Positions 35,890 through 44,268 of a DNA stretch of 61,818 nt are shown here, in pieces. Position 1 is the first letter of the stretch. Each line of letters begins with the position of its first letter. The translations under genes were made by a program, and so were the position numbers. Under the pieces are notes generated by a model. It searched no databases. It was not told where the DNA came from and saw only the letters and a list, made by a program, of their open reading frames with translations. The DNA is from Candidatus Coprenecus avistercoris. GTDB lineage: Bacteria; Bacteroidota; Bacteroidia; Bacteroidales; UBA932. The DNA lies in NCBI GenBank assembly GCA_018712275.1, contig DVHI01000025.1:1-61818 (forward strand). Direction: 5' to 3'.

Positions 35890-37614
35890 CTACCTATTGT
35901 CCTCGGGGTTCCAGGCCTTGGTGTCGGTGTCCTGGTGCATTACCTTCTCGAAGGTGTATTCAGCCGCCTGTTTCCTGGTCAGCTGTGTGGACCATTTTAC
36001 CCTGGTGTCAGGGGAGGCGCCGGGGCCGTAACTGCCGTACTCCGCGTAGAATGCGGTGCCCTCACCGGAGGGCCAGAGTTCCCGGGGCCAGCTCTTCCAG
36101 CCGTCGGGATGGATGTGGGAGCCGAGCTCGCAGTCGATGAAGACGGTGTTGGCGTAGGGCCTCCAGGGACGGCCGAGGTAGACCTTGTCCACGCCCTCGG
36201 CGGCAGTCAGGCGGCAGTTGTGGAAGACGTAACCGTATTTCTGGCCCTCAGGGGTGGAGGCTGCGGTGACATAACTGTTTTTCTTGCTGTGGATGGTGCA
36301 GTTCTCGAAGTATGCGATGGAGGGACCGAAGATGAAGTCGGTAGTGCCCTCGATGTAGCAGTTCAGGAAATAGTTGCGGCAGGGGCCTCCTTCCTTGTTC
36401 CATCGGCCGTATGTGTAGATGGTGTCCTGGTTGGCGATGATCCGGCAGTTCTTGAAGAAAAGGTGGTCTCCATTGGTGAAGAGCGCAACGGCCTGACCTA
36501 TCTCCTTGCCCTCTCCGGCGGGATTGAGTATCGTGAGGTTCTCTAAGGTCACGTAGGAGGAGTGGATGTAGAATCCGGCGCTGCCGGAGGTGCCTACGTT
36601 GAAGTCCCTGCCGGGCCACATCTGCCTTGCGTACTTGCCGCAGGAGATGACGGTGCTGTCGGCGCTCTCACCGATGATGTGGAGGCGGAACTTGTTGTGG
36701 GGGATGGTCACCATCTCGTTGTAGACTCCGTTGCGGATCAGGATCCTGGTTATCTCCTCGTGGGAGTAGTCGGGGCAGGCGTCGATGGCTTCCTGCACCG
36801 TGAAGTAGTCGCCGGTGCCGTCCTGGGCCACTACGATATCGTAGTAGACGAAGTGACGGGCTATCTCGGGTAACTGTTTCGCTATCTCACTGCATACGAG
36901 GCCCGCTACTTTGCGGGCACCCTTGGCGTTGGTATGGGTGTTGTCGGTCTTGCCCTCAGGCATGGCGGGAACCGTGCCGGGTGCGACCCACATGAAGTAT
37001 TCCCGTGAGGCGGTGTCACCCAGGCTCTTGAGCCAGTCCATGGTGACCTTGGTGATGTCGAGAAGAGTGACGTTCTCCTGCTCTGCCACCTGTTTCATGG
37101 CCTGGGGATAGTCCTCCAGGCAGGTCTCGTCGAGGGTGTCGGCCTTGAACCATCTGCGGGAGACGGGGGTGAGGAGGACTGGGGTGGCTCCTTTCTCGCG
37201 GGCTACCTTAATATAATGGCGGAGATTGTCCTGATAGGCTCCCCACGCTGCTGCGTAGCGGGTGGTGTCGGACTGCTTGGAGTCATTGTGCCCGAACTGG
37301 ATGAAGAGGTAGTCGCCTTTCTGGAGGTTGGCCTCGACCTTTGCCCAGTGTCCCAGGGTCATGAAACTCTTGGTGCTGCGGCCGTTGTGGGCGTAGTTGA
37401 TGACCTTGACGCTGTCATCCAGGAAGTTGGGGAACATCATTCCCCAGCCGCGCTCGGGGTTGCCTCCGCTCAGGTCCTTGGGGGCCATGGTGGAGTCGCC
37501 GATGAGATGAATCGTGAAACTGCTGCGCTCCTGTTCGGCAGATGATGTCAGCAGTAGGGTTGCCGCGGCTGCTGCGAGGATGAGCGAAATAGTTCTGATT
37601 GTCGTCTTTATCAT
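35890..37614 (-). CDS. bifunctional CE12 acetylesterase - CE8 pectin methylesterase
   Basis: This 574-residue secreted enzyme joins two de-esterifying domains. After a signal peptide, an SGNH hydrolase (about 33-250) shows GDSTMAPKDLSGG with Ser41, YNAH-like NYAHNGRSTKSF, FIQFGHNDSKQ, and the Asp/His pair in DNTHTNAKGA, which is CE12-like. From about 255 a CE8 beta-helix begins VAQDGTGDYFTVQEAIDA. Its catalytic Asp residues lie in NQDTIYTYG and GTTDFIFG, and the Arg in YLGRPWRPYANT. It removes acetyl and methyl groups, opening pectin to PL1 and GH28. Both sites look intact. Confidence 0.93.
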   Translation of the reverse strand: MIKTTIRTISLILAAAAATLLLTSSAEQERSSFTIHLIGDSTMAPKDLSGGNPERGWGMMFPNFLDDSVKVINYAHNGRSTKSFMTLGHWAKVEANLQKGDYLFIQFGHNDSKQSDTTRYAAAWGAYQDNLRHYIKVAREKGATPVLLTPVSRRWFKADTLDETCLEDYPQAMKQVAEQENVTLLDITKVTMDWLKSLGDTASREYFMWVAPGTVPAMPEGKTDNTHTNAKGARKVAGLVCSEIAKQLPEIARHFVYYDIVVAQDGTGDYFTVQEAIDACPDYSHEEITRILIRNGVYNEMVTIPHNKFRLHIIGESADSTVISCGKYARQMWPGRDFNVGTSGSAGFYIHSSYVTLENLTILNPAGEGKEIGQAVALFTNGDHLFFKNCRIIANQDTIYTYGRWNKEGGPCRNYFLNCYIEGTTDFIFGPSIAYFENCTIHSKKNSYVTAASTPEGQKYGYVFHNCRLTAAEGVDKVYLGRPWRPYANTVFIDCELGSHIHPDGWKSWPRELWPSGEGTAFYAEYGSYGPGASPDTRVKWSTQLTRKQAAEYTFEKVMHQDTDTKAWNPEDNR

Positions 37615-37676
37615 GGTTTTATGGTCAGTTACAGCGTTCGTGCCGTGCCGGCTGTGTCCGTCGGTGCGGCTGTAGG

Positions 37677-39377
37677 TTACTTTTCTGTATATTTGTAATT
37701 CTCAACTTTGTATGTGGTGATGGGCTCTCCCTCCTCAGGGTGAATGGTTACATTGGTGAGGGTCACGTCCTTGGAGAAGCATATCTGTGCTCCGGTGCGG
37801 CTGGTGATGACGCAGTCGGTGACATGGATGTTGGAGACGGGCATCTCCGGCAGGCCGTTGAAATACATGGCGCGGGAGGCTCCGTTGCAGACTACGCGCT
37901 CGATGTAGATGTCGCGGAACTCCGGAGTGGTCTCGTCCACGGGCATGGGCTCGGGCTCCTTGTAGTTGCCCTGCTGTTTCATGGCGTCTACTGCGGACAT
38001 GTTGCCGTAGAAGAGGTCGAAGAGCAGTGGCTCGGTTACGATATCGGTCATGTAGATGTCTCTGATGAATATGTTCCGGACTACGCCTCCGCGGCCTCTC
38101 TTGCTCTTGAAGCGCAGGCCTACGTCTGTGCCGAGGAAGCGGCAGTTGGACACTACTATGTTCTCGACTCCGCCGGACATCTCGCTGCCGACTACGAATC
38201 CGCCGTGGCCGTGGTAGACGAAGCAGTTGTCTATGAGCAGGTTTCTGGTAGGCATTGCCCTGCGGCGGCCGTCCTCGTCCTTGCCGGATTTGATACAGAT
38301 GCCGTCGTCCCCGACGTCGAATGACGAATTGGTGAGGATTACGTTCTCGCAGGACTCAATATCGATGCCGTCACCGTTCTGGGAGTAGGCAGGGTTGCGC
38401 ACGACGATATCGTTGACTATAACGTTGGTGCACATCAGGGGATGTATGTTCCATGCGGGAGAATTCTGGAATGTGGGGCCCTCGAGGAGGACGTTCTCGC
38501 ACTCGCGGATGCTTACCATCACGGGGCGGAGGAAGTCCCTGACGCTCTCCCAGAACTCATCGTCGAACTCACCGACAGGGACATTCAGACCCTTGTCGCT
38601 GAGCTGCTCCGCGCGGATGTAGTCCTCGGAGGGGTACCAGGTGTTGCCCTTTTCGTTGAGCACTCCGCCGGAGGCCACTTTTTCCTTCCACTGGGAGGAT
38701 GTGACCTTGGATTTTTTCAGAGGTCTCCATGCGTCACCGGAGCCGTCGATCACTCCCTCGCCTGTGATGGAGATATTTTTCTCCCTGTAGGCGTTGATGG
38801 GGGAGGTGCAGCGGCGGGTGTCGAGACCTTCGAAGGAAGTCTCTATGATGGGGTAGAGGTCTTTGTCGGGGGAGAATAGAATCACCGCGTTCTGAGTCAG
38901 ATGCAGGTCAATGTTGCTTCTGAGTGTGATAGGGCCGGTGAGCCAGATACCGGCGGGTACATCCAGGTGGCCGCCGCCCTGCTCTGCGAGAGCGTCGATG
39001 GCCCGTGCGAATGCTTCGGTGTTCAGGGTTACGCCGTCACCTACGGCTCCGAAGTCGGTAAGGCATACCCGGCGGTCGGGAATCTCGGGGCGGGTTACGC
39101 GGGGCATCTCGAAGGGGAGGTTATTATATAGGTGTGCGAATTCATAGTCGCTCTCGGTTCTGTATCCTTCAGTGGCGGCGGAAGGGCTGTCTGTGGAAGT
39201 TTCCGTGCTTGTCTTCGGGCTTGTTCCGTGCATTTCGGGTGCGTACACGGTGTTTCGTGCAAAAAAAGATGTGCCTGACTCCTCGGGAGAAGAGGCGCCG
39301 GCTGTCGGTGTTGCTGCGCAGAAAGCGCTTAAAACCAATGCTTTGAGAACTTGTCTCGAGATAAGTTTAGATTTCAC
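37677..39377 (-). CDS. GH28 polygalacturonase
   Basis: The 566-residue secreted protein (signal ending PTAGASS) starts with a low-complexity Ser/Thr linker (about 30-75). The beta-helix shows all GH28 motifs: NGDGIDIES near 335, GDDGICIKSG near 355, the His in GHGGFVVGSEMSGG near 388, and the RFKSKRGRGG substrate loop near 423. It hydrolyses alpha-1,4-galacturonosyl bonds, probably in exo mode in the periplasm, releasing galacturonate for the Uxa route. It is first in the ten-gene minus-strand pectin locus, with a TATCTTTG box and two operator-like sites upstream. Confidence 0.95.
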   Translation of the reverse strand: MKSKLISRQVLKALVLSAFCAATPTAGASSPEESGTSFFARNTVYAPEMHGTSPKTSTETSTDSPSAATEGYRTESDYEFAHLYNNLPFEMPRVTRPEIPDRRVCLTDFGAVGDGVTLNTEAFARAIDALAEQGGGHLDVPAGIWLTGPITLRSNIDLHLTQNAVILFSPDKDLYPIIETSFEGLDTRRCTSPINAYREKNISITGEGVIDGSGDAWRPLKKSKVTSSQWKEKVASGGVLNEKGNTWYPSEDYIRAEQLSDKGLNVPVGEFDDEFWESVRDFLRPVMVSIRECENVLLEGPTFQNSPAWNIHPLMCTNVIVNDIVVRNPAYSQNGDGIDIESCENVILTNSSFDVGDDGICIKSGKDEDGRRRAMPTRNLLIDNCFVYHGHGGFVVGSEMSGGVENIVVSNCRFLGTDVGLRFKSKRGRGGVVRNIFIRDIYMTDIVTEPLLFDLFYGNMSAVDAMKQQGNYKEPEPMPVDETTPEFRDIYIERVVCNGASRAMYFNGLPEMPVSNIHVTDCVITSRTGAQICFSKDVTLTNVTIHPEEGEPITTYKVENYKYTEK

Positions 39378-39404
39378 GCGTGTTTCTTTTTTGTAATTAC
39401 GTTA

Positions 39405-39412
39405 CAAAGATA
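39405..39412 (-). promoter_or_regulatory. -7 promoter box for the pectin locus (GH28)
   Basis: TATCTTTG on the minus strand fits TAnnTTTG, 27 bases before the GH28 start. The operator begins 8 bases upstream. Confidence 0.65.
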
Positions 39413-39420
39413 AACATATT

Positions 39421-39464
39421 TCCGTTCCCGTGCACGAAAATTTTCAAAAAAGTGCACGAAAATA
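39421..39464. promoter_or_regulatory. tandem LacI-type operators before the pectin locus
   Basis: Two abutting 22-base sites each carry the half-site GTGCACGAAAA (39432-39442 and 39454-39464). The left half of the first is TTTCCGTTCCC (8 of 11 match), of the second TTTTCAAAAAA (6 of 11). They match the perfect operator at 9886-9909 and occupy the -33 region of the GH28 promoter. Confidence 0.75.
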
Positions 39465-39479
39465 CCAAAATTGTTATCT

Positions 39480-39496
39480 ACGGCATATTGTGCCGT
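39480..39496 (-). terminator. possible weak terminator after xpt
   Basis: A 6-bp hairpin ACGGCA-CAATA-TGCCGT (minus strand) lies 38 bases after the xpt stop and has no T-run. It might limit readthrough from xpt into the GH28 operon. Confidence 0.3.
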
Positions 39497-39534
39497 GCGT
39501 GCATGGATGTTGTTTTACTGCCCTGATGCTGTCG

Positions 39535-40122
39535 TCAGCGCTCGGGTGTGTTCTGCTTTCTGAGGGTGATGCGGCATCCGTCGAGGTTGTCTACGATGGC
39601 GAGGCTCTGGATGTTGTAGCCCATCTGCCGGAGGCGGTCGCCGCCGCCCTGGAAGCCTTTCTCAATGATGAATCCCATGCCGGCGATGGATGCGCCTGAC
39701 TGGCTGGCGAGGTCGATCATGCCCATGGCTGCGTTGCCGTACGCTAAGAAGTCGTCAATGAAGATGACGCGGTCGGAGGGGGTGAGGAAGTTGCGGCTGA
39801 TGCAGACGGTGTAGGTGCGGTCCTTGGTAAAGGAGTGGACTTCGGAGACGAGCATGCCGTCCATGGTCCTGGGCTGTTTCTTCTTGATGAAGACGACGGG
39901 CAACTGCCGGATGTATCCGAGCATGATGGCGGGGGCTATGCCGCTGGCCTCGATGGTGACTATCTTGTTGTAGCTGACGTTCTCGAAGCGGCGGCTGAAT
40001 TCGCGGGCCACCTCGTACATCAGGTTGGGGTCGAGTTGGTGGTTGAGGAAGCTGTCCACCTTGAGGATGCCTCCGGGCAGGGACCGGCCGTCCTGGAGTA
40101 TGCGTTCATCGAGCAGTTTCAT
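39535..40122 (-). CDS. xpt: xanthine phosphoribosyltransferase
   Basis: Xpt converts xanthine and PRPP to XMP in purine salvage. The 195-residue cytoplasmic protein matches the family through its start ([20 protein letters not shown]), [16 protein letters not shown], the Lys-rich [10 protein letters not shown] flexible loop, and the PRPP-binding motif [13 protein letters not shown] (119-131) with the Asp pair. Length is typical. It is divergent from the alcohol dehydrogenase gene. It lies upstream of, and same-strand with, the pectin locus, but a dedicated promoter follows it. Confidence 0.95.
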   Translation of the reverse strand: MKLLDERILQDGRSLPGGILKVDSFLNHQLDPNLMYEVAREFSRRFENVSYNKIVTIEASGIAPAIMLGYIRQLPVVFIKKKQPRTMDGMLVSEVHSFTKDRTYTVCISRNFLTPSDRVIFIDDFLAYGNAAMGMIDLASQSGASIAGMGFIIEKGFQGGGDRLRQMGYNIQSLAIVDNLDGCRITLRKQNTPER

Positions 40123-40157
40123 GGGATGGGGTGAGAATAATTGTCGCGAATATACAT

Positions 40158-40165
40158 TAAATTTG
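40158..40165 (+). promoter_or_regulatory. -7 promoter box for alcohol dehydrogenase gene
   Basis: TAAATTTG fits TAnnTTTG and ends 6 bases before the chosen ATG at 40172, implying a very short or absent leader. Confidence 0.6.
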
Positions 40166-40171
40166 CGCTCT

Positions 40172-41209
40172 ATGAAAGCTTATACGTATCTTGGACAAGG
40201 AAAGGCGGCCCTGCTCGACAAGCCGGAGCCGCAGCTGCAGGGACCGCGCGATGCCCTGGTGCGGGTGACCCTCGGGAGCATCTGCACGAGTGACCTGCAT
40301 ATTCTGCACGGAAGCGTACCCCGGGCCGTGCCTGGGATTACTCTCGGACACGAGATGGTCGGGGTGGTGGAGGCCGTCGGCTCTGCCGTGGGCTCTGTCC
40401 GGCCGGGAGACCGGGTGGCGGTCAATGTGGAGACGTTCTGCGGCTCGTGCTTCTTCTGCCGTCACGGCTATGTGAACAACTGCAGCGACCCGCTCGGAGG
40501 CTGGGCCCTCGGCTGCCGCATCGACGGCGGTCAGGCGAAGTACGTCCGGGTGCCGTACGCCGACCAGGGGCTGACCCGCATTCCGGACGGGGTGAGTGAT
40601 GCTCAGGCGCTGTTTACCGGGGACCTGCTGGCTACCGGGTTCTGGGCTGCCCGCATTTCTGAGATCGTTCCTGAGGAGGATACCGTCCTGATTATCGGTG
40701 CCGGACCGACCGGTATATGCACCCTGCTGTGCGTGATGCTCCGCAGGCCCCGCCGCATCATTGTCTGTGAGAAATCCCCGGAGCGCAGGCGTTTTGTCCT
40801 GGAGCATTATCCCGAGGTGGTGGTGACCGACCCGGAGCACTGTCGGCAGACCGTTCTGGAGCACAGTGCCCACGGAGGAGCCGATGCCGTCCTGGAGGTG
40901 GCAGGTACGGAGGAGACCTTCCGCATGGCCTGGGAGTGCGCCCGTCCCAATGCCGTAGTGACCATAGTCGCCATGTACGACCGCCCTCAGGTGCTGCCCC
41001 TGCCCGACATGTACGGCAAGAACCTGACATTCAAGACCGGCGGCGTGGACGGCTGCGACTGCGCGGAAATCCTCCGCCTCATCGCCGACGGCCGTCTCGA
41101 CGCCACACCGCTCATCACCCACCGCTTCCCCCTCAGCCGCATCGAGGAGGCCTACCGCCTCTTCGCCTCGCACGCCGACGGAGTCATCAAGGTCGCCGTC
41201 GAGCCGTAG
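40172..41209 (+). CDS. zinc-dependent alcohol dehydrogenase (MDR family)
   Basis: The 345-residue protein starts [20 protein letters not shown]. An upstream in-frame extension runs into the promoter and antisense to xpt. The GroES-like domain has the catalytic Zn site ([26 protein letters not shown]) and a structural Zn cluster in [18 protein letters not shown] with four Cys. The Rossmann part has [13 protein letters not shown]. It resembles bacterial secondary-alcohol/butanediol-type dehydrogenases, but the substrate is unknown. It stands alone with its own promoter. Confidence 0.9.
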   Translation: MKAYTYLGQGKAALLDKPEPQLQGPRDALVRVTLGSICTSDLHILHGSVPRAVPGITLGHEMVGVVEAVGSAVGSVRPGDRVAVNVETFCGSCFFCRHGYVNNCSDPLGGWALGCRIDGGQAKYVRVPYADQGLTRIPDGVSDAQALFTGDLLATGFWAARISEIVPEEDTVLIIGAGPTGICTLLCVMLRRPRRIIVCEKSPERRRFVLEHYPEVVVTDPEHCRQTVLEHSAHGGADAVLEVAGTEETFRMAWECARPNAVVTIVAMYDRPQVLPLPDMYGKNLTFKTGGVDGCDCAEILRLIADGRLDATPLITHRFPLSRIEEAYRLFASHADGVIKVAVEP

Positions 41210-41654
41210 CGCCGCAGCCCTGCCGCAGAAGCCTCTCTCACCGGTCCATCCCGGAATGCCCGTCCGGAAGCCGGTATTCCTGATTTCGGTTGACTGGAAG
41301 GTGCCGGGAAAAGTGCGGTTTTTCCACCACCTTTTCGAATTCGTTATGATCGGACTGTCCTCAGAAGACCTTTGGAAGGTGGGAAATGGTGAAAATGTCC
41401 GGAAATGGCCGTGTACGTGCTGTGTCGGTACCGTTGCTCAATCCCACCTTCGGAAGGTGTGCAGAAAATCCCGAGAATCGTCTCACCTTCGGAAGGTGGT
41501 AAATGGTGAAAATATCCGAAAACGGCTGTGTACGTGCTGTGTCGGTACCGTTGCTCAATCCCACCTTTGGAAGGTGTGCAGAAAACCCCGAGAATCGTCC
41601 CACCTTCGGAAGGTGGGAATGAGGGAAGGCGGGACAACGGGAGAGGTGGCCGAC
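41210..41654. repeat. 445-base gap with 117-bp tandem repeat on a 39-bp phase
   Basis: The gap between two converging genes holds two full 117-base copies (41368-41484 and 41485-41601, about 92% identical) and a partial third from 41602. The palindromic core ACCTTYGGAAGGT occurs at 41368, 41446, 41485, 41563 and 41602, so spacings alternate 78 and 39. A decayed core (GGAAGGT at 41296) sits 78 bases earlier in the same phase. Differences between copies change the translation in the one open frame, so I do not treat it as a gene. The first 80 bases of the gap show nothing I recognise. Confidence 0.85.
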
Positions 41655-42527
41655 TCAGTGCGCCTTGAGAAATGTATCCAGCGCGGTGAAATATTCTTCG
41701 GTATGGGTGAATGCGGCCTGGAGGTGCTTGCAGTCGAATTCCAGGAGGGTGACGAGCGGGGAGACGGTCAGGGGCTCGAGCAGGCGGCGGGGGCTGACGG
41801 TGTCTTCCGTGGCGTGGATCAGCAGCATGGGGACGGAGATGTCCTGGGGTCGGAAGCCGGGGGAGAGGAGGGGAGTTGCCGGCAGACGCACGGTTTTTCC
41901 GCCACTGCCGGAATTGGCTGCTTTGCCGTTATCGCTGCCGTTGCCGTTGCCATTGTCCTTGCCCCCGTTCAGAATCCTGACGCTCTCCGCCGGATCGGAG
42001 ATGAAACCGTCCATGACGCAGCTCCGGATGAGCGACTTCCTGCCGGGGTATTGCCGCAGATGCTCCCCGACCATGATGGTGCCCATGGAGAATGCCAGCA
42101 CGTCCACCGGCCTGTCCCGGAGGACGGCGATATGTTCCAGGACTGCCCCGAAATCCCGCAGATACTCGCTGTGGTAGAGCATGTCCCGGTCCGTCGCGAA
42201 GTCCTGGCTCCCTCCGAAACCGCGGTAGTCGAACATCCATACATCGTAGCCCAGGAAGCAGAGTGTCGCTCCGATTCCCAGCCATTGTCCCATATTACCC
42301 GCGTCGGCGCAGGCTATCAGCACGGACCTTCCATTTTCTCCGGTGCTGGGCAGATTCCAGATATTGATCCTGTACCCGTCCGAGGTTACCACCGAGTCCT
42401 CGACGTATTCGATGCCGAAGTCCTTCGGGGTGTAGGTGTATTCTTTCTGCGGGTTGATGGCGTGGGCTGCTGTGATGCTGGCGAGCAGGATGAGGGCCGA
42501 GGCCAGGAGTCGGGATGTCGTTTTCAT
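41655..42527 (-). CDS. secreted alpha/beta hydrolase
   Basis: The 290-residue protein has a signal peptide (ending ITAAHA) and a hydrolase fold: WMFDYRGFGGSQDF, the nucleophile elbow AFSMGTIMVGEHLRQYP, the acid in HATEDTVSPRR and the His in DCKHLQAAF. A low-complexity insert NGGKDNGNGNGSDNG (around 192-206) comes from a CCGTTG simple repeat and lies in the lid region. It probably acts in the periplasm on an unknown ester or peptide. Confidence 0.8.
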   Translation of the reverse strand: MKTTSRLLASALILLASITAAHAINPQKEYTYTPKDFGIEYVEDSVVTSDGYRINIWNLPSTGENGRSVLIACADAGNMGQWLGIGATLCFLGYDVWMFDYRGFGGSQDFATDRDMLYHSEYLRDFGAVLEHIAVLRDRPVDVLAFSMGTIMVGEHLRQYPGRKSLIRSCVMDGFISDPAESVRILNGGKDNGNGNGSDNGKAANSGSGGKTVRLPATPLLSPGFRPQDISVPMLLIHATEDTVSPRRLLEPLTVSPLVTLLEFDCKHLQAAFTHTEEYFTALDTFLKAH

Positions 42528-42536
42528 GATGAAGGG

Positions 42537-43034
42537 TTAACGGTGGTTGAACTTTCGGCCGCATTTACGGCACCGGTAGTTGGCGTTAAGGTATTTGGTG
42601 GACATGACCATGAAGATGGCGAGCAGCAGGAATATTCCGGCGATGATGCTGCCGGTGCCGGACTGGATGCCGAGCTGCAATGACCACCAGGGGTAGAAGC
42701 CGGAGCCGAGGCCCAGGATGACGGATGCGGTTATGACCGCGGTGGTGTACCGGAAAGGGGCTATGGGCGTGACGTTGTCGCTGCCGCATTTGGGGCAGAA
42801 GGGGATGGCTTCGTGCATCCTGTCGGCGATGGGGGCTATTATCTCCAGGGCCTTTTCGTAGTCCTTGTCTGTTACGTACAGTGCGGTGCCGGAGTCAGGA
42901 TCATGTGTCCCGGTCCGCCGGTCAGTGCTTTCATAGTCGTGCCTGCGCACTGTGATATTGTTGGCTTCCAGTACGCTCGAAATGTTGTCGGCGTAGATGC
43001 TGCTGTCGCATTTTATCAGAAGTCTCTCGTCCAT
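42537..43034 (-). CDS. DUF2007-type membrane protein with split zinc ribbon
   Basis: The chosen start MDERLLIKCDSSIYADNISS (165 residues) lies 22 bases after a TACTTTTG promoter box. A longer frame upstream would cross the promoter. Residues 1-75 match a DUF2007-like signalling domain (VLEANNITVRRHD, ALYVTDKDYEKALEII). A CPKCGSD knuckle, two hydrophobic segments (TTAVITASVILGLGSG and IAGIFLLLAIFMVMS) and a CRKCGRKF knuckle follow. The two Cys pairs flank the membrane hairpin and could form one zinc site. Function is unknown. Confidence 0.75.
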   Translation of the reverse strand: MDERLLIKCDSSIYADNISSVLEANNITVRRHDYESTDRRTGTHDPDSGTALYVTDKDYEKALEIIAPIADRMHEAIPFCPKCGSDNVTPIAPFRYTTAVITASVILGLGSGFYPWWSLQLGIQSGTGSIIAGIFLLLAIFMVMSTKYLNANYRCRKCGRKFNHR

Positions 43035-43055
43035 GGGTGATGCTTTATCAGCAGA

Positions 43056-43063
43056 CAAAAGTA
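43056..43063 (-). promoter_or_regulatory. -7 promoter box for the DUF2007 gene
   Basis: TACTTTTG on the minus strand fits TAnnTTTG, 21 bases before the chosen start, and decides that start. Confidence 0.55.
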
Positions 43064-43140
43064 CGGAAAAATTCTGTTGCCGCAATGGCAGTGTTTCGTG
43101 GGATTTGCTGCCGTTGTGGCAATATTGAGTGGAAAATCCG

Positions 43141-43148
43141 TATATTTG
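43141..43148 (+). promoter_or_regulatory. -7 promoter box for the 340-residue hypothetical gene
   Basis: TATATTTG fits TAnnTTTG, 28 bases before the ATG at 43177. Confidence 0.6.
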
Positions 43149-43176
43149 CACTAACCACACAAACAGCAATCAGTCC

Positions 43177-44199
43177 ATGGACAGCCGTAAATACTTTTTC
43201 TATCACCCGTCGTCCCTTGTCGATGTCTGCAAGGACGGCCATGAGCCGAATCCGGACTCGAGATTCAAAAGCCTGATCTGGGATGACAGCATCAAGGGTA
43301 TAACTCTTCAGCAGGAGGTGTTTAGTAACGGGGACCTCAATGAGGAGAAGACTGTCAGGATAAGAGTAGCGATTTTCAAGGACGAGGACTGCGCGGCTTA
43401 TCAGCATGTTGTCAGCCGGTTCAATGAATGGGAATATAAGGGAGGCCAGGTGTCCGAGTCCATAAAGATGGACCGCTCCTCGTATCGGAAGATTCTGGAT
43501 ATGTACAGCGAGGCCTCTAAGAAGGCGACAGAGGAGATTCCCCGGAAGATCGTCTGCAAGATGGATGTGGATTATTCCATGCCGGTCGGGCAGGAGGAGG
43601 ACAAGCTGACACTGACTGTTCCGGTGAGCAGCGGGATGCTCGAGCCCGGAGTTCTCTATGATATAGGAATCATTGAGGAGGGTGACGTCCCTCTGCAGTG
43701 GAAAGAGTGGGCTTGCTTTAAATTTTTCCGTCTGACAATGCCGGTGGAGGAGGCGTTTGTCCCTTATTCCGCCTGTCTGAAAGTCATGACACCGGTGGGC
43801 GGAGAGATATGTTTCAGCAAATCTAAAGACTATCGTCACTACAGCGGCTTCTTCTCGGACATTCATTTCGATCCGGTAAGCGACGAGGTCGAAATCAACC
43901 CGGCGCTGCTTTGTTTTGAAGTGGAGGTGAAATGCGGCAAGGAGGATCTTCCATTCTTCAATATTGTCCTGAAATCGGGGGATGCTGTTATTTTCAACAG
44001 TATATGCCGGCTGCTCGATGTGGAGGGAACGGACCGCATATACGCTTTCTGCCCGCTCTCAATGGAGAAGGTGCATGTAAAACAATATCCGGAGGTTACG
44101 GCATCGCTTCATGTCTTTGACCGGGAGATCGCCTCTTTCCGGTTTTTCACGGACAGGACGGAGCGGGGGAAATACCGATTTGACCGCATGAATAAATAA
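43177..44199 (+). CDS. hypothetical cytoplasmic protein
   Basis: The 340-residue protein starts MDSRKYFFYHPSSLVDVCKD, downstream of a good promoter. It has no signal peptide or membrane segment. I do not recognise a family. The middle (SYRKILDMYSEASKKATEEI) is helical. The rest is beta-rich with repeats of a pattern such as TLTVPVSSGMLEPGVLYDIG and VEVKCGKEDLPFFNIVLKSG, resembling Ig-like or jelly-roll strands. It is monocistronic between divergent and unrelated neighbours. Codon use looks a little more relaxed than in the metabolic genes. No function is proposed. Confidence 0.7.
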   Translation: MDSRKYFFYHPSSLVDVCKDGHEPNPDSRFKSLIWDDSIKGITLQQEVFSNGDLNEEKTVRIRVAIFKDEDCAAYQHVVSRFNEWEYKGGQVSESIKMDRSSYRKILDMYSEASKKATEEIPRKIVCKMDVDYSMPVGQEEDKLTLTVPVSSGMLEPGVLYDIGIIEEGDVPLQWKEWACFKFFRLTMPVEEAFVPYSACLKVMTPVGGEICFSKSKDYRHYSGFFSDIHFDPVSDEVEINPALLCFEVEVKCGKEDLPFFNIVLKSGDAVIFNSICRLLDVEGTDRIYAFCPLSMEKVHVKQYPEVTASLHVFDREIASFRFFTDRTERGKYRFDRMNK

Positions 44200-44211
44200 A
44201 TGATTTTTTAG

Positions 44212-44242
44212 TTGCGCACGCCGGGGATTTTCCTTAAATTTG
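44212..44242 (+). promoter_or_regulatory. promoter of a beta-propeller lipoprotein gene
   Basis: A TTG at 44212-44214 and TAAATTTG at 44235-44242 are 20 bases apart, the usual Bacteroidota -33/-7 spacing, 26 bases before the ATG. Confidence 0.65.
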
Positions 44243-44268
44243 CTTGAGATATACTAAAAGGCAAAAAT

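Noticed and set aside
39251-39262. TTTCGTGCAAAA inside GH28 as a further LacI operator
   Set aside because: Only one half-site matches, it is within the signal/linker coding region, and the second half is absent.
41368-41622. CRISPR array
   Set aside because: Palindromic cores recur at even distances, but the sequence between them is itself repeated, and no cas genes are present.
41344-41637. Minus-strand reading frame of 97 codons over the tandem repeat
   Set aside because: The period of 117 is a multiple of three, so the frame stays open by repetition. Differences between copies mostly change amino acids, and there is no promoter or family match.
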